Source: Nitrospira sp. UBA5699 (GTDB lineage: Bacteria; Nitrospirota; Nitrospiria; Nitrospirales; Nitrospiraceae). From it: 44,958 nucleotides of DNA. Within the stretch, counting starts at the first letter, position 1; each line of letters starts with the position of its first letter. A model generated the notes under the pieces. It was not told where the DNA came from, made no database searches, and saw only the letters and a program-made list of their open reading frames with translations. Positions 1-7,101 of this stretch are shown here, one piece after another. The stretch lies in the NCBI GenBank assembly GCA_002420105.1, contig DIHJ01000089.1, positions 23,592 to 68,549 of the forward strand, read 5' to 3'. The position numbers and the translations under genes are program-made.

Positions 1-1226
1 TGCGTTCGGCCGAGATCGCGTCGCTGTTGCGCCGCGCGAACGAGTTCGGATTTTCCGGGGTGAAGGGCCGTGCGGACCTGTCGGCGATCGTGGACCGCAA
101 GAATCGGCTGGTCCGCGAGTTTGCCGACTACCGCATCCAGCAGTTGCATGACCCGGAGTTCACGCTCTACCAGTCGCGGGCTCTGTTCCGGTCGCCTCAC
201 GACATCGTCGCCGGCGACATCGTACTATCCGCCGGGGCCTTCATCATCGCCACCGGCTCCTCTCCCTGCGACGTGTCGGTACCGGGGCTGGCCGAGACCG
301 GGTACCTCACGAGTGACGACATCCTGGATGTGCGTGTGCAGCCCGGCTCGCTGATCGTGCTCGGCGGCGGACCGGTGGCCGTCGAGTTCGGGCAGTTCTT
401 TGCCAGGCTCGGCACGACCGTGACGATCATCCAGCGGGGGCGCACGCTCCTGTCGCCGATGGACGAGGATGTCGGGCTGGCGCTCGAAGCTGCCCTGCGA
501 GGGGACGGCATCGACGTCGTGACGGACGCAGAGTTATTGCACGTCGGGATCCGGGAGGGACGGAAATCGGTTCGGGTCAGACGGGCTGGAGGGGAGCAGG
601 TGTTCACGGGCGAGGAGATTCTCCAGGCCCTGGGCCGCCGTCCCAATATCTCCGGCCTGCACCCCGAAGCGGCCGGCGTGAGGGTGGAAGAAGGCCGCAT
701 CGTCACGGATGCAGCCATGCGGACGTCGCAGCCGCACATTTACGCGGTCGGAGACGTGAACGATCTGAGTCCGATCGTCCACCTGGCGATTCGACAAGGC
801 GAAGTGGCCGGCTACAATGCGACGCACCCGAACGCTCCGGCCAGGGAGATCGACCACCGTCTGGATGCCGAAGTCGTGTTCACGGAGCCGCAGGTCGCGG
901 TCGTGGGCCTGAATGAACGGACGTGCCGCGCGAACGGGATTCCGTACCTTGCCGCCTCCTACCCCTTTGCCGATCACGGGAAAGCGCTTTGTCGCGGCGA
1001 CCTGCACGGCTTCGTCAAGTTGCTGGCGGCCCCTTCCAACGGGCGATTACTGGGCGCGCAGATCGTCGGGCCGGAGGCCGGCGAGCTCATCCATGAACTC
1101 ATCGCCGTGATCTACTACGGGGGAACTGCCGCGGATCTGTTACGCATCCCCCATTACCATCCGACGCTGGCGGAGATCGTGACGTATCCGGCCGAATCCC
1201 TGGTCGAACAACTGGAAGCCTCATGA
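1..1226 (+). CDS. Pyridine nucleotide-disulfide oxidoreductase, 5' end cut by window edge
   Basis: The frame is open to the left edge (first full codon at base 3), so the N-terminus is missing. What remains matches the flavin disulfide reductase family (dihydrolipoamide dehydrogenase, mercuric reductase): the end of the FAD domain with the ATGSSP motif, an NAD(P)H domain with a glycine-rich GGGPVAVEF turn, a second FAD motif (YAVGDV), and a C-terminal dimerisation domain ending in HPTLAE, whose His and Glu form the catalytic dyad of the family. The FAD-binding GxGxxG and the redox CxxxxC would lie in the missing part, so lipoamide, mercury and other substrates cannot be told apart. The stop overlaps the next ATG (ATGA), indicating one operon with the TPR gene. 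Confidence 0.88.
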   Translation, partial: RSAEIASLLRRANEFGFSGVKGRADLSAIVDRKNRLVREFADYRIQQLHDPEFTLYQSRALFRSPHDIVAGDIVLSAGAFIIATGSSPCDVSVPGLAETGYLTSDDILDVRVQPGSLIVLGGGPVAVEFGQFFARLGTTVTIIQRGRTLLSPMDEDVGLALEAALRGDGIDVVTDAELLHVGIREGRKSVRVRRAGGEQVFTGEEILQALGRRPNISGLHPEAAGVRVEEGRIVTDAAMRTSQPHIYAVGDVNDLSPIVHLAIRQGEVAGYNATHPNAPAREIDHRLDAEVVFTEPQVAVVGLNERTCRANGIPYLAASYPFADHGKALCRGDLHGFVKLLAAPSNGRLLGAQIVGPEAGELIHELIAVIYYGGTAADLLRIPHYHPTLAEIVTYPAESLVEQLEAS

Positions 1227-1900
1227 ACAGACGCATCCTCGCCGCGATCGTCCTGCTGCTGTCTTCGCCGGCGGCCTGCCAGCAGCAGACCTGGGAGTCG
1301 GCCATGGCTGCGGGCCAGCAGGCGGTGCAGCAGGGAAACTATGCGGAGGCCGAGCGCATTTTTCTTGTCGCCGTGAAGAAGGCGGAGGAGTTCGGACGGG
1401 AGGACCGCCGGGTGGCGCTGAGCTTGTCCCAACTCGCGCAGGTCTATGCGGGGCAGGGGAAACACGTCGAAGCGGAGCCGGTGTATCTGCAGGCGCTGAA
1501 GATCTATCAGGCGGTACACGGAGAGAACCACGCCGATGTGGCGGCGACGCTGAACAATCTCGGCGTGCTTCACCGGATGTACGGCCAATATGCCGAGGCG
1601 GAACCATTGTTGACGAGAGCTCTGGACATCAAGGAGCGCCTGTTGGGGGCCGAGCATCCCGATGTGGCGCTGAGCGCCGCGAATCTGGGCCAGCTCTGGG
1701 TCGCTCAGGGCCAACCGGACAAGGCGGAACCGTTCTATCGCCGGGCATTGGCGATCAGGCAGAAGGCCCTGGGACCCTCTCATCCCGAAGTGGCCAAGAC
1801 CCTGGAAGACCTGGCCAACCTCCTCCGAAAGCTCGGACGAAAGGACGAGGCGGCGGCTTTCGAGCTCCGAGCCCGGGACATCAGAGCGAAGCGCGGTTGA
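1223..1900 (+). CDS. TPR-repeat exported protein, probable lipoprotein
   Basis: 225 residues. The N-terminus is a short signal sequence ending in PAAC near residue 19; Cys there could be lipidated, although the -3 residue (Pro) is unusual for a lipobox. The rest is kinesin-light-chain-type tetratricopeptide repeats of about 42 residues, with phrases such as YAEAEPLL and HPDVALS recurring between residues 30 and 215. Such repeats are protein-protein scaffolds; no enzymatic motif is visible. The ATG overlaps the upstream oxidoreductase stop, so translation is probably coupled. Its partner is unknown and the link to the oxidoreductase is positional only. Confidence 0.8.
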   Translation: MNRRILAAIVLLLSSPAACQQQTWESAMAAGQQAVQQGNYAEAERIFLVAVKKAEEFGREDRRVALSLSQLAQVYAGQGKHVEAEPVYLQALKIYQAVHGENHADVAATLNNLGVLHRMYGQYAEAEPLLTRALDIKERLLGAEHPDVALSAANLGQLWVAQGQPDKAEPFYRRALAIRQKALGPSHPEVAKTLEDLANLLRKLGRKDEAAAFELRARDIRAKRG

Positions 1901-1932
1901 ACCCTTCACGTCATCCGTTGTAGCGTATTCCC

Positions 1933-2175
1933 ATGTCGGAGATCCCCCAGCCTCCTTCCACGCACTGGCGCACGAGCGCGATGATCGCCCGTTTTGCCGG
2001 GATGGTGGCGATCGCGCTGGGATTCATGCTGGGCATGTACGGGCTCGATGAGCCGGGCACGCATTGGCTGCGAACGGCACTGGGACTCCTGGTGACCGGG
2101 ATGCTGGCCCAGGGCTATGCCCTGTATTGTTCGATCAAACGCATGCAGCAACTTCAGGACCGACCCAAGTCATGA
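1933..2175 (+). CDS. Small two-helix membrane protein
   Basis: 80 residues with a polar N-terminus and two hydrophobic segments at about residues 18-36 and 45-64, then a basic C-terminal tail. I do not recognise a family. The stop overlaps the ATG of the following lipoprotein gene (ATGA at 2172), which supports it as a real member of this operon. The upstream gap from the TPR gene is about 30 bases with no obvious promoter. Function unknown. Confidence 0.6.
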   Translation: MSEIPQPPSTHWRTSAMIARFAGMVAIALGFMLGMYGLDEPGTHWLRTALGLLVTGMLAQGYALYCSIKRMQQLQDRPKS

Positions 2176-2609
2176 TGCCCTTCGGCCTGCCCCGCCGGAC
2201 CGTCACGAACTCGATGGTCCTGCTCATTGCCTGCTCGCTCCTGGCCTGCGGCGGTCCGTGGCGGGACAAGTATTTCAAGAAGGGCGTCGATCGCCTGACG
2301 CAGGAGGAGATCACGGAAAAAATGGGCCCGCCGCATACGGCCAAGACCCCCGCGCTCGGGGGCGATACGGTCTGGACCTATCGTGTGCCGCTGACCGACA
2401 AGGAGCTGAATCCGATGGATTTGTCCGGTCTGACCAACGCGGCGAACCAGGCCGCGTCGCTGATCGGGAAGGCCGGAGCCGACGGTCCCAAGCCCACCCT
2501 GTATTGCTATCGCTACACCCTGACGTTCAACGAGCAGAAGATTCTCAAGCATTGGAAACGGGACGAGTGTGTCCCGGGAACCCGCGACCTGCTGACCGCA
2601 GACCACTGA
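2172..2609 (+). CDS. Lipoprotein with BamE/SmpA-like appearance
   Basis: 145 residues from the ATG at 2172; a second ATG follows at 2175. The signal sequence ends in a good lipobox (SLLAC, Cys at about residue 23), so the mature protein should be membrane-anchored. The body has the layout of small SmpA/OmlA-type lipoproteins: a helix with TQEEITEKMGPP, then a strand with VWTYRVP and a later YRYTLTF strand. In the BamE family this pattern is a GxP turn followed by a Trp-x-Tyr strand. The assignment is by look only, and a role in outer-membrane assembly is not claimed. It is the fourth gene of the run beginning at the left edge. Confidence 0.65.
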   Translation: MMPFGLPRRTVTNSMVLLIACSLLACGGPWRDKYFKKGVDRLTQEEITEKMGPPHTAKTPALGGDTVWTYRVPLTDKELNPMDLSGLTNAANQAASLIGKAGADGPKPTLYCYRYTLTFNEQKILKHWKRDECVPGTRDLLTADH

Positions 2610-2632
2610 GATCGATGCGGACGCGATAACCC

Positions 2633-3457
2633 ATGCCTGCCTGGCTTCCCCACATCGACAGCTCCGTCCTCCTGGACAGCCTCAAATCGCTTCTCCTCCT
2701 GCTGTCGGTCCTCATCGCCCGCGCGCTCATCGTCCGGTCGATTGCACGGAATCAGGCGCTGACGATGGAAGCCAAGCGGCGCTGGGTGGTGTCGGTCCGC
2801 AACACGATGGTGTTCGTCTTTCTCCTCGGCCTGGTGGTGATTTGGGCGCACGAACTCCAGGCCTTCGCCGTTTCCCTGGTCGCCCTGGCGGCCGCCCTCG
2901 TCCTTGCGACGAAGGAGCTCATTCTCTGTTGGAGCGGCGCGGCGCTGCGCGTCGGCGGGAAGGTCTATTCCGTCGGCGATCGCATTCAGATCGCGGGCTA
3001 CCGCGGCGTCGTGCTAGATCACGATATCTTCGCGACCAAACTCCTCGAGATCGGCCCCGGACCGGCGACGCATCTCTACACCGGTCGTGTTGCGGTGTTT
3101 CCGAACAGCCTGCTGTTTACCAATGCCCTGGTCAAAGAGAATCCCGAGCAGGAATACGGCCTCTACACGCTGACGATTCCTCTGAAAACCGAGGATGATT
3201 GGGAGGCGGCCGAACGGCGGCTCCTCGACGCGGCGAAGTCGGAATGCGCCCCGTTCATGGGGGAAGCGGCACGTCACATGAAAATGTTGGAGCAGACGAA
3301 CCTGCTTGAAGCGCCGTCTCCCGAGCCCCGCGTCACCCTCCAGTTGTCCGACGCGGGACGCCTCAATCTGATCCTGCGGTTTCCGGCCCCGGACCGCGGC
3401 CGGTCCAGGGTCGAACAGGCGATTCTGCGGCGGTTTCTTGTCGCATCCCGCCGATAG
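2633..3457 (+). CDS. MscS-family mechanosensitive channel
   Basis: 274 residues. Hydrophobic segments lie at about residues 8-32, 55-75 and 78-104; the third is Ala-rich (LVALAAALVLATKE), as in the pore helix of MscS. It is followed by the family's beta domain with YSVGDRIQIAGYRGVV at about residues 110-125 and by VFPNSLLFT near 160, which corresponds to the usual (V/I)PN motif. The family opens under membrane tension and releases solutes during osmotic downshock. It sits 23 bases after the lipoprotein gene in the same orientation, so it is probably part of the same transcript. The paralogue type is not clear. Confidence 0.85.
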   Translation: MPAWLPHIDSSVLLDSLKSLLLLLSVLIARALIVRSIARNQALTMEAKRRWVVSVRNTMVFVFLLGLVVIWAHELQAFAVSLVALAAALVLATKELILCWSGAALRVGGKVYSVGDRIQIAGYRGVVLDHDIFATKLLEIGPGPATHLYTGRVAVFPNSLLFTNALVKENPEQEYGLYTLTIPLKTEDDWEAAERRLLDAAKSECAPFMGEAARHMKMLEQTNLLEAPSPEPRVTLQLSDAGRLNLILRFPAPDRGRSRVEQAILRRFLVASRR

Positions 3458-3591
3458 CAGCTATTTCTCGCTCGGTCCGGACGGAGTTCCCCCGACTTGA
3501 CAGTCAGCGAAGGTCGTGAGACCCTGAATCGGTTTTCCCAACGACACGCCGTCTACAACCACGCAGTTCTCGTCTTAAACGGAGGTGCTCT

Positions 3592-3972
3592 ATGCAGAAG
3601 CTGGTGATTGCCGGATTTGCCGCGCTGTGCTTGGTCGGAACCGCATCGCTCACCCTGGCCGATGATGCCATGAAGAGCGAAATGGGCCAGATGAAAGAGC
3701 AGATGAAGGCGGACAAGGAAAGCATGAAGGCCGACATGAAGGCGAAGAAGGAAGAGATGAAGGCCAAGATGAAGGCCCGTAAAGAGGAGATGAAAGCCAA
3801 AAAACAGGAGATGAAAGACAAGGCGAAGGCGCGCAAGGATGAAATGAAGGGAAAGGCCGAAGAGCACAAGGAAGCCGCGCAGGCCGCCGGTCAGGAAATG
3901 AAAGCCGCCGGCCAGGAGATGAAGGCGGCGGGTCAGGAAATGAAGGGCGCCGTCGGCGCGGCAGGCCAGTAA
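3592..3972 (+). CDS. Secreted Lys/Met/Glu-rich 11-residue-repeat protein
   Basis: 126 residues, preceded by a strong ribosome site (GGAGG at 3581-3585). A signal peptide ends at TLA-DD near residue 23. The mature part is almost wholly K, E, M, A, Q, D and R. From about residue 41 it reads as five successive 11-residue units (type MKAKKEEMKAK), then three exact 7-residue units AAGQEMK, then a Gly/Ala tail. It has no Cys or Trp. The pattern predicts a long charged helix, similar in style to group 3 LEA proteins or hendecad coiled coils. Function is unknown; periplasmic protection, surface association and metal binding through the regularly placed Met residues are possibilities only. Confidence 0.8.
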   Translation: MQKLVIAGFAALCLVGTASLTLADDAMKSEMGQMKEQMKADKESMKADMKAKKEEMKAKMKARKEEMKAKKQEMKDKAKARKDEMKGKAEEHKEAAQAAGQEMKAAGQEMKAAGQEMKGAVGAAGQ

Positions 3973-4008
3973 GCGGTCCGGACCCGTCCGGTCCGTCAAC
4001 GAATGATG

Positions 4009-4043
4009 CACGGCCCGCGGTGAGCCTGTCGCCGCGGGCCGTG
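4009..4043. terminator. 12-bp perfect GC hairpin, terminator-like
   Basis: Arms CACGGCCCGCGG (4009-4020) and CCGCGGGCCGTG (4032-4043) pair perfectly around an 11-base loop, 37 bases after the repeat-protein stop. There is no T run after either arm, so it is an unusually stable hairpin rather than a textbook intrinsic terminator. Confidence 0.6.
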
Positions 4044-4086
4044 CTCGTTCCGGACCCCGCCCCGCTCGAACCGATTGCCGGTCGGC

Positions 4087-4115
4087 TTGTCCCCGCTCGT
4101 GCCATCTGGTAGCAT
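4087..4115 (+). promoter_or_regulatory. Candidate sigma70-type promoter for exonuclease III
   Basis: TTGTCC at 4087-4092 and TAGCAT at 4110-4115 are separated by 17 bases, each matching four of six consensus positions. The predicted start lies about 20 bases before the ATG at 4142 and just after the 4009-4043 hairpin. Confidence 0.4.
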
Positions 4116-4141
4116 CGCCCCCGGCTCAGTCGCCGACCGCC

Positions 4142-4915
4142 ATGAAAATCGCCACCTTCAACGCCAATTCGCTCCGTAAGCGCCTGCCGATCGTGCTCGA
4201 TTGGTTGGAGAAGCAGAAACCCGACGTTTTGTGCATTCAGGAAACGAAAGTCCAGGACAGCGAGTTTCCGCTGACGGCCCTGGCGCCGTCCGGCTACGAC
4301 GTCACGTTTCGCGGCATGAAATCCTATAACGGGGTCGCGGTCCTGAGCCGGAAGAAGCCGGACTCGGTCCGGGCCGGACTCGATGATGGAGGCGACCCGG
4401 ACGAACCGAGGCTCCTGCACGTGGTGATCGACGGCATCCCCATCGTCAATACCTACGTTCCGCAGGGGTTCGAAATCGATTCGCCCAAATACGCCTACAA
4501 ACTCGAATGGTTCAAGCGGCTGCGGCGGTATTTTGAGAAGCATCTTTCACCGGATCGGCCGGCGATCTGGTGCGGTGACATGAACGTGGCGCCGAGACCG
4601 ATGGACGTCCACAGCCCCGAGAAGCATCTGACGCACGTCTGTTACCACGAAGATGCGCGGAAGGCCTATGAGGCGACGGTGTCGTGGGGATTTCAGGATG
4701 TCTTCGTAAAACTCTACCCGGACCGGCAGCAATTCACCTTTTGGGATTACCGGGCGCCGAGTTCCCTGGAGAATAACAAAGGCTGGCGCATCGACCATAT
4801 CCTGGCGACGGCCCCGCTGGCGGAGAAATGTCGAAGGGTAGACGTGGACGTCGAGCCGCGGCGAGCGAAAGACCCCTCAGATCACACGTTTCTTTGGGCG
4901 GAGTTTTCGGTCTGA
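4142..4915 (+). CDS. xth: Exodeoxyribonuclease III
   Basis: 257 residues, the normal family size. It is the Mg-dependent AP endonuclease and 3'-5' exonuclease of base excision repair. All family motifs are present in order: the N-terminal TFNANSLRKRL with the metal-site Asn, CIQETKVQD with the catalytic Glu near residue 34, YNGVAVLSR, GDMNVAP with catalytic Asp and Asn near 150, WDYRAPSS, RIDHIL, and a terminal SDH with the catalytic His. It stands alone between two hairpins and has its own promoter candidate, so it is probably monocistronic. It converges on the small zinc-ribbon gene. Confidence 0.97.
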   Translation: MKIATFNANSLRKRLPIVLDWLEKQKPDVLCIQETKVQDSEFPLTALAPSGYDVTFRGMKSYNGVAVLSRKKPDSVRAGLDDGGDPDEPRLLHVVIDGIPIVNTYVPQGFEIDSPKYAYKLEWFKRLRRYFEKHLSPDRPAIWCGDMNVAPRPMDVHSPEKHLTHVCYHEDARKAYEATVSWGFQDVFVKLYPDRQQFTFWDYRAPSSLENNKGWRIDHILATAPLAEKCRRVDVDVEPRRAKDPSDHTFLWAEFSV

Positions 4916-4939
4916 CCACACGCGCAACGTCCACACCTG

Positions 4940-4984
4940 CCCGGTCCGGTCCGTGCGGCAAGTCGTCCGCACGAACCGGACGGG
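4940..4984. terminator. Bidirectional hairpin between convergent genes
   Basis: Arms at 4940-4958 and 4967-4984 pair over about 18 positions with one bulge and one G-U pair, around an 8-base loop. It lies between the stops of the converging xth (4915) and zinc-ribbon (5007) genes, as expected of a two-way terminator. No T run is seen. Confidence 0.65.
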
Positions 4985-5006
4985 CCCTTCGACTCGACAG
5001 TCCGGA

Positions 5007-5177
5007 TCAGGCCGCGTCCAACACCGCTTGCTTTCCGTGTGCCTTCATCGAACGGTTCTGCGCAATCAACGAATCGAGCACCAGACCGCAGTTGATGCAA
5101 CGCATCACGGCGGCCTCCGGAGAGAAATCCGGTCTCCACTCTTTAATCATCAGCCCCTTGCATTTCTGACAGGTCAT
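5007..5177 (-). CDS. 56-residue zinc-ribbon protein
   Basis: The ATG at 5177 is preceded on the minus strand by an ideal ribosome site (AGGAGG, 7 bases away); the frame ends in TGA at 5009-5007. The product begins MTCQKCKGLMIKEW and has a second pair, CINCG, at residues 27-31. The two CxxC knuckles, about 20 residues apart, are the pattern of a one-zinc ribbon. The C-terminal half is a helix with SLIAQNRSMKAHGKQ. There is no enzyme motif; it may be a small regulator or adaptor. It diverges from the YhiN-like gene and has an extended -10 candidate at 5227-5235. Confidence 0.82.
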   Translation of the reverse strand: MTCQKCKGLMIKEWRPDFSPEAAVMRCINCGLVLDSLIAQNRSMKAHGKQAVLDAA

Positions 5178-5226
5178 GTGCCCACCTCCTGCTCACCGGG
5201 TCCGATAGATGTTCCGTACGAGCGAT

Positions 5227-5235
5227 AATTTAGCA
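5227..5235 (-). promoter_or_regulatory. Extended -10 candidate for the zinc-ribbon gene
   Basis: The minus strand reads TGCTAAATT here, the TGn form of an extended -10. The expected start is near 5220, giving a leader of about 43 bases that contains the AGGAGG site. Confidence 0.4.
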
Positions 5236-5243
5236 ATCCAAGA

Positions 5244-5272
5244 TTAACGGGGTGTTAACAGTCAGTTAGAAT
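5244..5272 (+). promoter_or_regulatory. Promoter for the YhiN-like gene with overlapping inverted repeat
   Basis: TTAACG (5244-5249) and TAGAAT (5267-5272) are 17 bases apart. The expected start falls at about 5279, which is the first ATG, so the message may be leaderless. The -35 overlaps an inverted repeat, TTAAC-5 bases-GTTAA (5244-5258), that could be an operator for both divergent genes. Confidence 0.5.
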
Positions 5273-5278
5273 TCTCTA

Positions 5279-6577
5279 ATGTCGACGCAGGAAAACATGA
5301 ACGATATCGCGGTGATCGGAGCCGGCGCGGCGGGACTGACCGCCGCCATATTCGCGGCTGAAACGGCGGGAACGATGGGCCGCACTCAGCGGATCGTGCT
5401 CCTCGACGGCGCGAATACGATCGGCGCCAAGATCCTCGTCTCCGGAGGCGGGCGCTGCAACGTCACACATCAGACGGTCACGCCAGCCGACTTTTTCGGC
5501 AACTGCCGGATCATCAGGAACGTGCTGGCGGCGTTCACCGTCGGGCGGACGATCGACTGGTTTGCCTCACTGGGCGTCGCACTCAAACGGGAGGAGACCG
5601 GCAAGCTGTTCCCCGTGACCGACAAGGCCCGAACCGTGCTGACGGCGCTCGTCGATCGTGGCAGAAAACTGGGCGTGGCCATTCAGCCCGACCATCGGGT
5701 GATCGCGATCGACCGGCTTCCCGGTCACGCAGCCGGATTCGTCATTCATCACGCGCGCGGAACCGTGCAAACCAGAAAGGTCGTTCTGGCGACAGGAGGC
5801 CGGTCGGTCCCGAAATCCGGGAGCGACGGGTTCGGCTACGTCCTTGCCGGCCGGCTCGGTCATGCCGTCACGCCCACCGCGCCGGCGCTCGTGCCGTTGG
5901 TACTCGACGATACCATGTTCCACCGGACGCTCTCCGGACTCTCGCAGGAGGTCGAGCTGACGACGGTCGTGGAAGGGCGTTCGGTCGACGAACGAGCCGG
6001 AAGCCTGCTGTGGACCCACTTCGGCATCAGCGGGCCGGTCGTGATGGACGCCAGCCGGTTCTGGACTCTGGGACGGGAACGCGGCGAGCAGGTCGAACTC
6101 TACGGCAATTTTCTTCCCAACCGGACGAAGGAACAGGCGCGGCAGTGGTTTCTGGGTGAGGTGGTCCGGAGTCCCCGCCGCTCGATTCTGAAAGGGTTGG
6201 CCCAACTGGTCCCGGAGCGTTTTGCCGAGTCGCTCTGTCTTCACGTCGGATGCCGATCGCAGACGGCGATGGGACAACTCCCCCGGGCGGATCGCGAACG
6301 GCTGATGACCGCGCTGACGAGGTTTCAGTTTCCCGTCACGGGAGATCGGGGCTGGAGCCATGCCGAAGTCACGGCCGGCGGCGTTCCTCTCGAAGAGATC
6401 GACTTCCGGACGATGGAATCCAAGCGGACGCCGGACCTGTATCTGGCCGGCGAGATTCTGGATTGCGACGGCCGGATCGGCGGTTTCAACTTTCAGTGGG
6501 CCTGGGCCACGGGATTTCTCGCGGGCCGGGCTGCGGCGCGCAGCTGTCGCGACGACGAGTCCGGACAACCCGGATAA
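5279..6577 (+). CDS. YhiN/HI0933-family FAD-dependent oxidoreductase
   Basis: 432 residues from ATG 5279, 426 from ATG 5297. The second start has AGGA four bases upstream; the first lies at the predicted transcription start, so the true start is uncertain. The N-terminus is a dinucleotide-binding fold (AVIGAGAAGLTAA) followed by the family motif SGGGRCNVTH. Further motifs are LATGGRSVPKSGSDGFGY near residue 170, LWTHFGISGP near 245, and the terminal DCDGRIGGFNFQWAWATG that closes the FAD site. The family is widespread and binds FAD; its substrate is not established. It has its own promoter and no same-strand neighbour closer than 500 bases. Confidence 0.9.
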   Translation: MSTQENMNDIAVIGAGAAGLTAAIFAAETAGTMGRTQRIVLLDGANTIGAKILVSGGGRCNVTHQTVTPADFFGNCRIIRNVLAAFTVGRTIDWFASLGVALKREETGKLFPVTDKARTVLTALVDRGRKLGVAIQPDHRVIAIDRLPGHAAGFVIHHARGTVQTRKVVLATGGRSVPKSGSDGFGYVLAGRLGHAVTPTAPALVPLVLDDTMFHRTLSGLSQEVELTTVVEGRSVDERAGSLLWTHFGISGPVVMDASRFWTLGRERGEQVELYGNFLPNRTKEQARQWFLGEVVRSPRRSILKGLAQLVPERFAESLCLHVGCRSQTAMGQLPRADRERLMTALTRFQFPVTGDRGWSHAEVTAGGVPLEEIDFRTMESKRTPDLYLAGEILDCDGRIGGFNFQWAWATGFLAGRAAARSCRDDESGQPG

Positions 6578-7101
6578 GATTCCTTCCCGGTCATTCCCTG
6601 CCGCAACACCCGCCGTATCAAAGCCCATAAGACAAAGTCCTACAGAAAGATAGAGCCAAACGCGCCTATTTCATATCAGCCTGTGAACATGCGACGATGC
6701 CATAATGCCGGTGAAAGAATGTGTCGGCTCGTAGGAAGGTTGCCGGTCATGGCCCGTACTTTTCCGAGCAGGCCTGAACCGTCCAGGAAACACCGGCGCA
6801 GAAGCAAGTTGTGTCGGCTGCGCTGCGCGATCGTCCAGGCCGGAGTCGCAGCAAACGCAACCGACGCCCCCGAACAGGTACTGTGCATCGGCGGACACTG
6901 TAATGTGCTTCATCGATGGCGGACTCGTCTCCTGCGTGATGAGTGTCACGAAGGCCGGACGACGTTCAGAATTTCTCTCTTGCCTGCAAATTGAGTGATG
7001 GCGGATTCGTTCGTCTGCCCATCTTTTCCTCGAACGGCTGAGGGTCCGTTTCCGGTCGCGGTGCGGACAGCCGACCGTTGTCATCTGAGTGGACGCGCAG
7101 T
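6578..7101. other. 524-base interval without a convincing gene
   Basis: Short open frames exist on both strands (for example 6683-6994 on plus and the minus frame starting near 6933), but they lack ribosome sites, recognisable motifs and coding character, and they overlap each other. The interval holds one GTCCTACAG site at 6637-6645, an AT-richer patch at 6640-6690, and otherwise ordinary GC-rich sequence up to the kinase start. It may be a long leader or decayed coding DNA. Confidence 0.5.
6637..6645. promoter_or_regulatory. GTCCTACAG site, copy 1
   Basis: The same 9-mer occurs twice more just after the neighbouring response-regulator gene. Here it is about 460 bases upstream of the kinase start. 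It is a candidate binding site for a LuxR/NarL-type regulator, inferred from position and repetition only. Confidence 0.35.

Noticed and set aside
3497..3502. Perfect TTGACA upstream of the repeat-protein gene
   Set aside because: No acceptable -10 at 16-18 bases downstream, so no promoter is claimed.
3458..3591. Possible c-di-GMP riboswitch in leaders near PilZ, GGDEF and envelope genes
   Set aside because: I looked in the longer gaps (3458-3591, 11603-11862, 27410-27680, 31122-31311) and saw no conserved GEMM-type core; a covariance search would be decisive.
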